A DNA stretch of 64,000 nucleotides. It comes from Hemibagrus wyckioides (Eukaryota > Chordata > Actinopteri > Siluriformes > Bagridae). A program made the position numbers and the translations under genes. The first letter of the stretch is position 1; every line of letters starts with the position of its first letter. The notes under the pieces were generated by a model. That model had not been told where the DNA came from. It was given only the letters and a program-made list of their open reading frames with translations, and searched no databases. The stretch lies in contig NC_080716.1 of NCBI RefSeq assembly GCF_019097595.1, forward strand, positions 33,917,401 to 33,981,400. The letters are read 5' to 3'. Of this stretch, positions 1-10,900 are shown piece after piece.

Positions 1-480
1 ATCTTGTCTCTGCTCCTGTCCTGTCATTGGTTGTTACTCTAATGTGTCTAGATTATACTTCAGCCTTGATTTGTCTGTGTATTTAAGACTCTTTGTTTCA
101 CCATGTCTTTGCCTTGCAACTGTCCTTACACCTGTGTGTTTATTTTGCTTCAGCCATGTTTTAACATATGGTGTGTGTGTGGTCCTGGTATTCCCTATAT
201 GTTATGTCCACACAAGTATAGTAATACCTGTAAATTTGTCCTTTCGGAAACTTTTTTTTTTGTCCCAATGATGAAACAAGCATCTATGAATCTATGGAAT
301 GTGCCCATAAAATATGAAAACCCAATGTGTGTGTGTGTGTGTCTGGATGTGTGTGTGTGTGTGTGGCTTTGTTTGCATTACCAGCACTTCCAGACAGCCC
401 ATGAGTGGCCAACGTCTCCTGTACAAACACTGCTACTGCCAGATCTTTAACCATGGCAGAGAGGTTGGAGCAGAGAACCT
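1..480. other. No gene seen (left edge)
   Basis: AT/T-rich sequence with short chance reading frames only. It may be intron or upstream flank of gene A. I see no Ig exon or leader exon here. Confidence 0.5.
316..366. repeat. TG-rich microsatellite
   Basis: Two TG runs with a short break (gtctggatg). The surrounding 1-480 has no convincing exon. Confidence 0.8.
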
Positions 481-499
481 GCTTCTCTCCAAAATTTAT

Positions 500-1260
500 C
501 ACACTGTTCTGATAATATTCAAGTCATGTGATTGAGCTGGCCAGGGCATTTGTTAAAGTTCATAATGGCACTCCTCAAACCCAGACTTAACTGTTTTGGC
601 TGAATGTATGGGAACATAAACATCTTAAAAAATGGCATAATTGTTGGAAACAACATTTGGACCATAGCATGATGATCACTTAGAATTTCCAAATACTTGG
701 TGGCAGTAACATGACCATGTAGACTAATGATGGCACCAGCAGAATAACAAGATTATGGCTGCCCAAATCTTCACAGATCCACCTCCTATGTTTGACAGTT
801 GGAACCAGACAGTCCAAGTTGTTCGCTTCCTTGGTGGTTCTTCGTACATAAACTCGACCTGCTGTTAGGAGTAATATAAATGATGATTCATCAGATCATA
901 TCACTCATTTCCTGTCTTCAGCTGTCCAGGTTTTATGATCATGACATCATCTTTTTTTTGCATTTTTGCCTTGGTGTCTGTGATTAAGGCTTTGTGAATT
1001 TCTCTGCAGAATGTTTTTGTGGAAACAGGGTCTTTAAGGTGGATATTAAGTTCTACTCTCACTTTTGTTGCTGTAGTTCTGTGTTGTTTGGACACAATGT
1101 GTTCAACGGTCACTATCAGTAACTTTTAAATTCCAGCCACTATTCTTCTTCTCTGATAAAGTCCTGCCATGCTTTGTATTACAGTCATAATCATGGACAC
1201 TGTTGCTCTTGAAAGAGTTCGGCTGTAAAGGTTACAGATGCTCCTGATAAATGTGCTCCC
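500..1260 (-). mobile_element. Decayed Tc1-like transposon (transposase remnant)
   Basis: On the minus strand, 1113-901 reads VELNIHLKDPVSTKTFCREIHK, which matches the helix-turn-helix part of fish Tc1 transposases. Downstream on the same strand, in shifted frames, come pieces like GGGSV and the DDE-domain surroundings. Frameshifts and stops make it dead. Ends are approximate because the terminal inverted repeats are not clear. Confidence 0.7.
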
Positions 1261-1632
1261 ACCATCTTTTCACTTTAGAAGTCTGAAAAGTTAACCATTT
1301 CAACAATGTCTTAAATTAACCACTGCTGAGCACAGCTGTTTTTATACTGATATAAAAACTAGACAATGTCTAGTAATTAAAAATAAATGAATGATAATCA
1401 CAACATTTATTTTTTCATAGCAGCATACACAAATCATATTAATCCCTATAACAATGGGTGTTCACATTATTTTGTCCAATCCATGCGTTTGTAAATTAGC
1501 TGATAGTGTTAATAAAAGCAAACTGTTGCATTAACTATTGCACTATTACTTTATTACACTATTTTATTATCATTATAGACCATGGGAATTAATTCATCAT
1601 GGCAATTTATGTGCTCTATTATTTTTCTACAG
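1261..1632. other. Intron/flank before first gene A exon, nothing recognised
   Basis: AT-rich, with a normal pyrimidine tract before the acceptor at 1631-1632. No further Ig or leader exon is visible. Confidence 0.5.
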
Positions 1633-1905
1633 CAAGACCTAAACCAGTGGCATCCATAGATCCTGATAATCAGGTGTTGAGTGGAGAGACCGTCACTCTG
1701 AGATGTGAAATACAGGATGAAAGTGTCTCTAGCTGGCAGTACAGCTGGTATAAAGATGCTTCACACAGTCCTGTCAGTAGTGGACAGGTGTACAGAATCA
1801 GTGGTGTTGAAGTGACCCACACAGGTAAATACACCTGTAGAGGAGCAGAGAGAGGAGGTTCACGCTCCTCACACTCCAGTGATGCTGTTACACTGACTGT
1901 ATCAG
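1633..1905 (+). CDS. Gene A Ig domain exon (first in window)
   Basis: A 91-codon, phase 1-1 exon with acceptor ttttctacag and donor gtgagtg. It reads as a C2/I-type Ig fold: cysteine in GETVTLRC, tryptophan in YSWYKD, second cysteine in GKYTC, and a final strand DAVTLTVSG that matches the end of gene B's D1. Whether it is the membrane-distal domain or a later one cannot be told, because the exon before it lies outside the window. Confidence 0.85.
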
Positions 1906-4900
1906 GTGAGTGTGTGGGTGTTTTTATTTCTTATTAAATATGTTTACATTATTTTTAGGGTTTAGATATTAAGCTGTCAGTAACTGAGTCCCTGTTTCTA
2001 GTAGACACCAAGATTCATCATCATGTCTTTTTCAGTAGCATCTGGGTTTTATATTAAGTTTGCACACTAACACTGCTGGGGAAATAATCCCTGATTCATG
2101 TCTGTTCTGTTGAATACGTATTTCTACTTATTAACATCTATGGTCATTTGAATACTTTATAATATATTAGCATGTAGTTTATAATATTATATAACACCTG
2201 TCTGCAATGACCTTACTCTATAAAGTCATGTCTTTGCTCATTTTCATAAAGACACAGATCTGTTCAGATGTTGGTGCAGGATTTGTACAGGATCCATGAA
2301 ATAACAATCTAAAATCAGTAAATACAGTGTTTCTACACTTCAATGCAATCATGAATTTTGTTTCATAGAAAATATACTGAATACCAGCCGTGTAAGAAAA
2401 CATACAACTGTAACATCTTATATCAAATGTTAAATGTTTTTTTTTAGACACAAAGCATCTGTTAGACACAGTGAATCTACTGTAAGTGAAAAGCAGCTCT
2501 GACTCCTTCATCATTTCATACCAACAGCAAAACCCAAACCGACTGTGAGAGTGAATCCTCAGAGCTCCGTCTACACTGGAGACACCGTCACTCTGAGCTG
2601 TGAGCTGCAGCAGGGGACTGGATGGGGGTTTCAGTGGTACAAAAATAATCAGCTGTTACAGAATCTGAACAGTAAACAAGAGAACACACTTAAAGTGACA
2701 GTCGATAATGCAGGAGAAACAGAGTACAAGTGTAAGGGATTCAGAAGAAACTACTACACACAGTTCAGTGATTCTGTCAAGATTACAGTGAGAGGTACAG
2801 TATGTCATAATTTTTTTTCTCTTTTCATCACATGCGTTAGAAGGGGTGAAAGAAAATATTGCTTAATTATTGTAATTCCTTGTTATTCCACAATGTTTAA
2901 AATAATTGTGAAATACATATGTTTAAAAGTATTTTTCATCTGTTGCTGGTGAGATCCAATGCAAAACATTTTAATTACCAAATAAAAAAAAAACTGAGGT
3001 AAAACTTTAACTTCAGGGAATAAAATCACTGTCAAAAATAATCATACGAAATTCAAAAATGTTTGTGTAATTTTAATTTAGTCATGTGTAATTTAAAACT
3101 ATTGTATGTAATTCTGTGATTTGTCAGAAATGGATTCCAAAATATACGACTATGATGGTTTACAGATACAAGATTTTTTGTGTTTGTTAGAGTATAACTC
3201 CAAAATGTACGACTATGACAATTTACAGACACAACACTTGTTTTCACTACAGCTCTGTTACAAACACCACATGAAAATTACGCCCACGAAGAGCAGTGTG
3301 TGAAACAACTGTCAGAAATACATCATCAAGGTCACAGGCATTACTATCGGAGGGAAGATGAATCAATTCCACGAAGTGCGCATGCGCCCCGCCACTGTTT
3401 TATACCACCGGCACACTGAGAGCTAATCTTTTTTTTTTTAATTACAAAAAACACAAATACAATAAGGCAATACAAGATCATAAGAAGATCCTTAAGAACA
3501 GAGCACCAATCAAAATGAAAATAAACTAAAAAAGAGAAAAAAATGTAAAATTTCTGTAATAAACTGAACAGTCTTCTTCCAGTTTTACATTTGAACAATC
3601 TTACAGATTTACAATACATCCAACATTCCTTTTGAAAAACAGAAAACAATGGCTTTGTTTTAAGGCACTTACATTCATGAGTATGAAATTTGCCCAAAAT
3701 TAAAATAATATTCAATACAGATTGAGTATGTACATCTTCCATTAAAAAAATGATATCATTTTTAGAAAATTGAGAAGACAGCTTGATTGAATCTAGCCAT
3801 GGGGTCACAGTCCAGTGACTTCTGTGCCGGTCCCAAGCCCGGATAAATAGAGAGGGTTGCGTCAGGAAGAGCATCCGGCGTAAAACATTGCCAAATTTAA
3901 CCATGTGAATCATCAGTACTCTAAATTTCATACCGGATCGGTTGAGGCCCGGGTTAACAACGACCGCCATCGGCGCCGTTGACCTACAGGGCGCTGGTGA
4001 AATTTGGGCTACTGTTGGTCGAAGAAGTAGAGGAGGAAGGAGAGTGAGTAGACAGAGAGAGAAGAGGAAATGTAAGAGTGTAGGACTGAGAATAGGAACA
4101 CTGAATGTTGGTACTATGACAGGGAAAAGTAGAGAGCTGGCTGATATGATGGAGAAAAGGAAGGTGGATATACTGTGTGTACAGGAGACCCGGTGGAAGG
4201 GTAGCAAGGCTCATAGTATAGGAGCAGGATTCAAGCTGTTTTATTATGGTGTGGATAGTAAGAGAAATGGGGTAGGTGTGGTCCTGAAGGAGGAGTTTGT
4301 GAGGAATGTTCTGGAGGTGATGAGAGTGTCAGACAGGGTGATGAGTCTGAAGTTAGAGGTTGAAGGGGTGATGTTGAATGTTGTTAGTGGTGGAATGAGG
4401 AAGTTCAGGATAGTATTCAGAGGAAGAGGTTAGCCAAGAAGAAGTGGGACATGGACAGGACTGAAGAGAATAGACAGGAATACAAGGAGTTACAGCGCAG
4501 AGTGAAGAGGGAGGTGTCTAAGGCCAAGCAGAAGGCGTATGATGAGTTGTACACTAGGTTAGACACTAGAGAAGGAGAGAAGGACTTGTACAGGTTAGCT
4601 AGGCAGAGGGATCAAGATGGGAAGGATGTGCAGCCAGTTAGAGTTATTAAGGATAGAGATGGAAAGGTGCTCACAAGTGAGGAGAGTGTACAGAGGAGAT
4701 GGAAGGAGTACTTTGAAGAGCTGATGAATGAGGAAAATGAGAGGGAAAAAGAGTAGAAGGGGTGAACTCTGTGGAACAGAAAGTAGATAAGATTAGAAAG
4801 GATGAAGTCAGGAAGGCTTTGAAGAGGATAAAAAGTGGAAAGGCAGTTGGTCCTGATGACATCCAGGTGGAGGTCTGGAAGTGTCTAGGAGAGGCAGCAG

Positions 4901-7900
4901 TGGAATTTTTAACTAGTTTGTTTAACAGGGTTTTACAGAGTGAGAAGATGCCTGAGGAATGGAGAAGAAGTGTATTAGTGCCGATCTTTAAGAATAAGGG
5001 TGATGTGCAGAGTTGCAGTAACTATAGGGGGTTAAATTTGATGAACCATACAATGTAGTTATGGGAAAGAGTAGTGGAAGCTAGGTTAAGGAAGGTAGTG
5101 GAAATTTCTGAGCAGCAGTATGGCTTCATGCCCAGAAAGAGCACAACAGATGCAATTTTTGCTCTGAGAATGTTGATGGAGAAGTATAGGGATAGTCAGA
5201 GAGACTTGCACTGTGTGTTGTAGACTTGGAGAAAGCGTATGACAGGGTGCCAAGAGAAGAACTGTGGTACGGTATGAGGAAGTCTGGAGTAGCAGAGAAG
5301 TATGTCAGAGTGGTGCAGGACATGTATGAGAGGAGCAGGACAGTGGTGAGTTGTGCTGTAGGGCAGACAGAGGAGTTCAAAGTGGAGGTGGGACTGCATC
5401 AGGGATCAGCTCTGAGCCCCTTCCTGTTTGCTATGGTGATGGACCAGTTGTCAGAGGAGGTCAGACAGGAGTCTTCTTGGACAATGATGTTTGCAGATGA
5501 CATTGTGATCTGTAGTGAGAGCAGGGAGCAGGTGGAGGAAAACCTGGAGAGGTGGAGGTTTGCACTGGAGAGAAGAGGAATGAAAGTCAGTCATAGTAAG
5601 ACTGAGTACATGTGTGTGAATGACAGGGAGGGAAGTGGAACAGTAAGATTACAGGGTGAAGAGGTGAAGAAGGTACAGGAGTTTAAGTACTTGGGGTCAA
5701 CAGTCCAGAGTAATGGAGAGTGTGGGAAAGAGGTAAAGAAGCGAGTGCAGGCAGGTTGGAATGGGTGTAAAAAGGTGTCGGGAGTTCTGTGTGATAGAAA
5801 AATTTCAGTGAGAATCAAGGGGAAGGTGTACAGGACAGTGGTGAGACCATCCATGCTGTATGGTTTAGAGACAGTGTCACTGAGGAAGAGACAGGAGTCA
5901 GAGCTGGAGGTAGGAGAGCTGAAGATGTTGAGGTTCTCTTTGGGAGTGACACGGTTGGACAGGATTAAGAACAAGTACATCAGAGGGACAGCTCATGTTG
6001 GATGTTTGGGGTACAAGGTTAGAGAGGCCAGGTTAAGATGGTTTGGACATGTCCAGAGGAGGGAGAGTGAGTATATTGGTAGGAGAATGTTGGACATGGA
6101 GCTGCCAGACAGGAGGAAAAGAGGAAGGCCAAAGAGGAGGTATATGGATGTAATAAATGAGGATATGAAGCTACTGGGTGCAAGTGTTGAGGATGCAGAA
6201 GATAGGGATAGGTGGAGAGAGATGATTCGCTGTGGCGACCCCTGAAGGGAAAAGCTGAAAGAAGAAGAAGAAGAAGAAGAAGAAGACAGCTTGATTGAAG
6301 CTTTAAGCCACTCGAATGTATCAGACCAAAAGGCTTTACTGAATAAACAGTCAAAGAATAAATGTACAGTCACTCAATATCAACATCAAAAAAGGTACAA
6401 TTATTGGATGGATAGATATTATTAAAAATTTTATAGGGTACTTCCTTGGCTTTGGGGGGTATGGGAAAGGAGAGAGACATGGTTCTTAATTTAAAATTAG
6501 AGTTTTAAGTAAATAGTTGAAGTCACATTATTTCGGCTAGCTTGATTTAAAAATTTATCTTGGGTCAATAAAATCCTTATTAATTTATTTGGCAGGCTGT
6601 ACCTAATAAAATCTTGCCCATTTATTATTAAAGAAGGTAAATGAAGAGCTTCAGTTACACTGGGCACTGTATTACTGACCAACAGTATAAAGGCCTTTGG
6701 AATACAGTTCAATACCCTGTTATATTGCTTGTAATAACAATGAATATATATTATAGTTTCTACAAAAAGTACTGTGATCCCTGAGAGCTAATCTTAAATA
6801 CTATAGTTATCTCTGTAATATTACTCTTCTTTGTTATTAGTGATAACTAACCCTTAAACTAGTCCAAATTTGAAGAAAAAAAAACAGATTAGCTCTCAGG
6901 GTGCCAACGGTTTAAAACGGTGGCGGGGCGCATGCGCACTTCGTGGAATTTCATCTTCCCTCCGATAGTAATGTCTGTGACCTTGATGATGTATTTTTGA
7001 CAGTTGTTTCACACACTGTTCTTCGTGGGCGTAATTCTCATGTGGTGTTTGTAACAAAGGTGTTGTGAAAACAAGTGTTGTGTCTGTAAATTGTCATAGT
7101 CGTACATTTTCTGTTGTAACTCTAACAAAAACAGAAAATCTCCTATCTGTAAACTATTGTAGCTGTAGATTTTGGAATCTGAAACTCACAGAATTACATA
7201 CCACAGTTTTAAATTAGGCATGACTAAATTAAAATTACACACAATTATGTGTGTGAATTATGTTTGATTATTTTTGACAGTGATTTTATTCCATATAACT
7301 TTCTGTTTTCTGACATGTAAACCTCTTCAGGACAATGGAGTTTATGTTGTGCAGTTCTCCTGTAACATAAAAGCTGCATTTTTTAAAATATATATTTATT
7401 AAAAGAGTGTGAAAATGCATGAACTACAGTGACAACAAATTAACCTGTATATTCATTTACAGTTGACATACTGAAAAATACTGTTAACAACTGTAATTCT
7501 TTGTTAGACCCATAATGCTTTGCATCTTACAGTAACAACTTGTAAAATGTGATTACAATAAGTTTCTGTAAAATTTTGCTGTAGAAACTACAGCAATTTG
7601 TTACAGTGTGAGTAGCTTAGTGAAAACAACTTATAATGTGAGAAGTGTCACAGGAATTTGGGACACGTCACCACAAGACCACTAGAGGTCAACTGAGCAC
7701 ATATATTTTTAACTGTTTCTGTTGTGTTTTTGTTTCTAAAAAAAATCTCTTTTTATAGTTTTATAATATAGTTTTTATCATTTTGAACAAATCTTGCCCC
7801 ATGCTGTAATCTTAATTAGAATTTTTCTTTTCAGTTAACTGTTGGAACTTTGTACAAATTTGTGTGTGTGTCATACTGAAACTCTTTTAATAATGAAGAC

Positions 7901-10900
7901 TGGCTTTATGTGGGAAAAATATGGCTATGCAATTTAGACTTATAGTCACACTCATCTAACTACACTTTATAAGTGTTTTATCCATAGATCATGCTTGTAA
8001 CTATTACTCACTTCATAGCTGAGCTTTTGTAAACAGGGCTGTGTGGTAAATGTATTTCTGTAAGAAACCATGATTGCTGACAAATAATACTGGAAATAAC
8101 ACAAAACATCACCTCATGCTCACCTCTTTTTACTTAACCCTTAAGTGCAATGATATTCCTTAGTGCTAAAAGAATTACAGCCTACACTGTCCAGTAGAGT
8201 TTAACTAGATATGGAGTGTGTGAGGATTTCTGGAGACACATGACATTCATGAAAAGCTTCTTACTGTGTTTTAAGTAAAACTAAAAAAAAAAATTGTTTG
8301 TATTTCCTGTGTAACAGAGAGACCACAGGCAGTACTGAGGGTATCTCCACAGAGCTGGCTGACTGAAGGAGACTCAGTGACTCTAAGCTGTGAGGTTACA
8401 GACTCCTCTACAGACTGGACATTCAGCTGGTACACAGTTGTTCCCTACAGAGACGGCTTAACTGGAATAAATAATAATGGTGGCTATAGCGTGTATGTGG
8501 AGCTCCTCTCAGACAGCAGCAGAGGATCTGGAGGCAACTACACTCTCAGTCCTGCTGCTCTTAAACACACAGGAGTTTATATGTGCAGAGGAGAGAGAGG
8601 AGAACCAGCCTTTCACTCACAGTACAGCAATCCACAGCCACTATGGATCACTGGTGAGGAAAATTAACTGTTGTGTTGAAGTGTAGAATAGAAAAGTGTG
8701 AATGTAAGATCAGATTAATGCAGCTATTATTTATTCATATGTATAAGGCAGCTAAAGAGTCCTTAGTGCTGGTAGAGGATTATTGTCATGATTTCGTTGT
8801 GTTCTCCTGTATTTTTGATGTCTCCACCCCTTATCACTGGTTAATTTTTCTTTCTCACACACAGGAAAATGAAAACATTATATTTACAGCAAATTTCTTG
8901 TATTCTGCTTCATAATATTGCATGTTTCCTCTTTAGATTTATTTTTCATGGCTCATTTTTGTGTTTAAGGTGAATCTCCTCCAGTCTCTCTGATCATCAA
9001 TCCCAGCAGAATTCAACACTTTACTAATGACTCTCTCTCACTGAGCTGTGAGGACCAGAGTAACTCTACTGGATGGACAGTGAGACGATACACACACAGT
9101 GAGAGAGTGTTAGATTGTTCACACTGGGGATCAGTTACAGGATCTACATGTAACATCAGCTTCCTCTCCACATCCTACACTGGAGTTTACTGGTGTGAGT
9201 CTGAATCTGGAGAAAACAGTAATCCTGTCAACATCACAGTGCATGGTGAGTCTTCATGTAGTGTGTTTAATGTTAAAGGAAAAGAGAAATGTTCTGAGTA
9301 TGAATACATGTATGCTAGTAGTAGATACTAGTTTTACTAGTTCCAGTAAATGAGCATGGAATTGAATCAATATTCATATATATCTGTACTGATTAATCCA
9401 TACTTCAGTTGAATATTTTCTCATGAGCGAGAGTGTAGGCAGTTTTCTGGAGGCTTGAATTAAATACTTGCAGACTCCACAGGTTTAAAGAGTTAAGCAA
9501 TCATTTGAAATTTTATTTTTATTTGATTTCCTTTTAAAAATATGAGTTTTTATGATTAATTGCTGACATTCTGCTATTTTCCCTCTCATCAGTCTCAGAT
9601 CCTAGATCCAGTGGTGGAACATTAGGACTGGTTGTGGGTTTGGGATTTTTGTTCATCGCTTTTCTCATCTTAATGATCCTGCTGTGGTCCCACAAAAGAA
9701 AAAAAGGTCTGCTAACTGCTTTAGCTATGCCATGTAGTATACAACCAGAATTGCAAAAGAATAAAGCAAATTTTGATGTATCACATAATAATGGAAAATA
9801 ACTGAATGTTACTTGATGAATGCATAAGTAAAGGTTTTCATGAAAAGATCTTATTTTGAATATTTGACACTGAAACTCATTATTATGGTGAGAGAAATCC
9901 TGATTAGAGTGCAAAAACACTTTAACTACAATGTTGAGGGCAAATAATACAAGGTATTTACACATACTAAATATAGGAATATTAATTGTATTAAATAATA
10001 CATATTTAATAAGTCATATTTAGAGCACAATTCTATGGTAGAAGAACAGACATCTTAAAAGGCCATGCATGATTAAATTAGTTTCTTTCTTGGTTTTTAT
10101 TTTATTTGTGATCACAACTTATTTTTTCTGTATATTTGACATCATGATGTACACCACAAACATTTGCAAGGCTTAAGATTTTCTTGTGGTACAAGTATGT
10201 GCTGAGAAAGCTGGTTTATGTCAACATCATAAGAAACAAGTTGTGATAATGAGCAAACAACTTTGTTGTGTCAAAATAAAAGGAGAGTCTTGATCAGGAG
10301 ATAGCAACTTATATTGAGATCACAAGACAATTAACGCATGATCACAAGAAAACAAAAAAGAAAATAATATTATAATGCATAACCTATTAGGACAGCAGTA
10401 TATTTGAATACTATTTAAATACCCGTACTATATATGAAACTATACATATAGTTATTGTATCATTGTATTGTATGTATTAATAATTGTTTCTATTTCTACT
10501 GTACAGCTGAACTTTTGTACACACTTTGTTTATGCTGTAATAAGGGCTGTATAAAGTAAAACACACTGTTCAGATTTAGAATCTGTCTCTCTTTATAGAA
10601 AAGCAGCCGAAAACCAAACAGACATCAGATCGGAATCAGAACAGGTCAGCAGCTGAAGGCTCTCAGTCAGGACACACACCACTTCAGGCTGGTCAGACAC
10701 TGTCTCAATATTTATTTCTACATTTGATCTTCAAAAATTTCTTCAGAATCTCAGTATTTTTCTGAGACTTTGTTCTGTTTTCTGTAGGAAGTGCTAATAT
10801 TTATGCCACTGTGCATGAGGCAGATACGAGTGGAACAGGTAGCTTTATTTCATTTCAGACATTTCCTCTTGCATTAGGAGATTTAACTGTAGATTAACTC

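Larger units (their letters stand above)
3017..7292. mobile_element. Foldback/long-TIR MITE carrying nested LINEs, in gene A D2-D3 intron
   Basis: The segments 3017-3428 and 6887-7292 are inverted copies of each other (about 410 bp each). Shared landmarks are the outer ends GGAATAAAATCACTGTC, the GCGCATGCGC palindrome and CTGAGAGCTAATC at the inner end. They are similar, not identical. Removing the LINE insert leaves roughly 0.9 kb with no coding capacity, so this is a non-autonomous foldback element. The class is not determined, and no clear target duplication could be assigned. Confidence 0.8.

Noticed and set aside
1599..1632. ATG at 1599 as the start of gene A
   Set aside because: It lies in the intron before a clear acceptor (TTTTTCTACAG); Ig exons of this family are spliced to an upstream leader.
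3344..4207. 287-residue minus-strand reading frame
   Set aside because: It runs across the foldback arm, the L1-like tail and the antisense of the RTE LINE, so it is a chimera of repeats.
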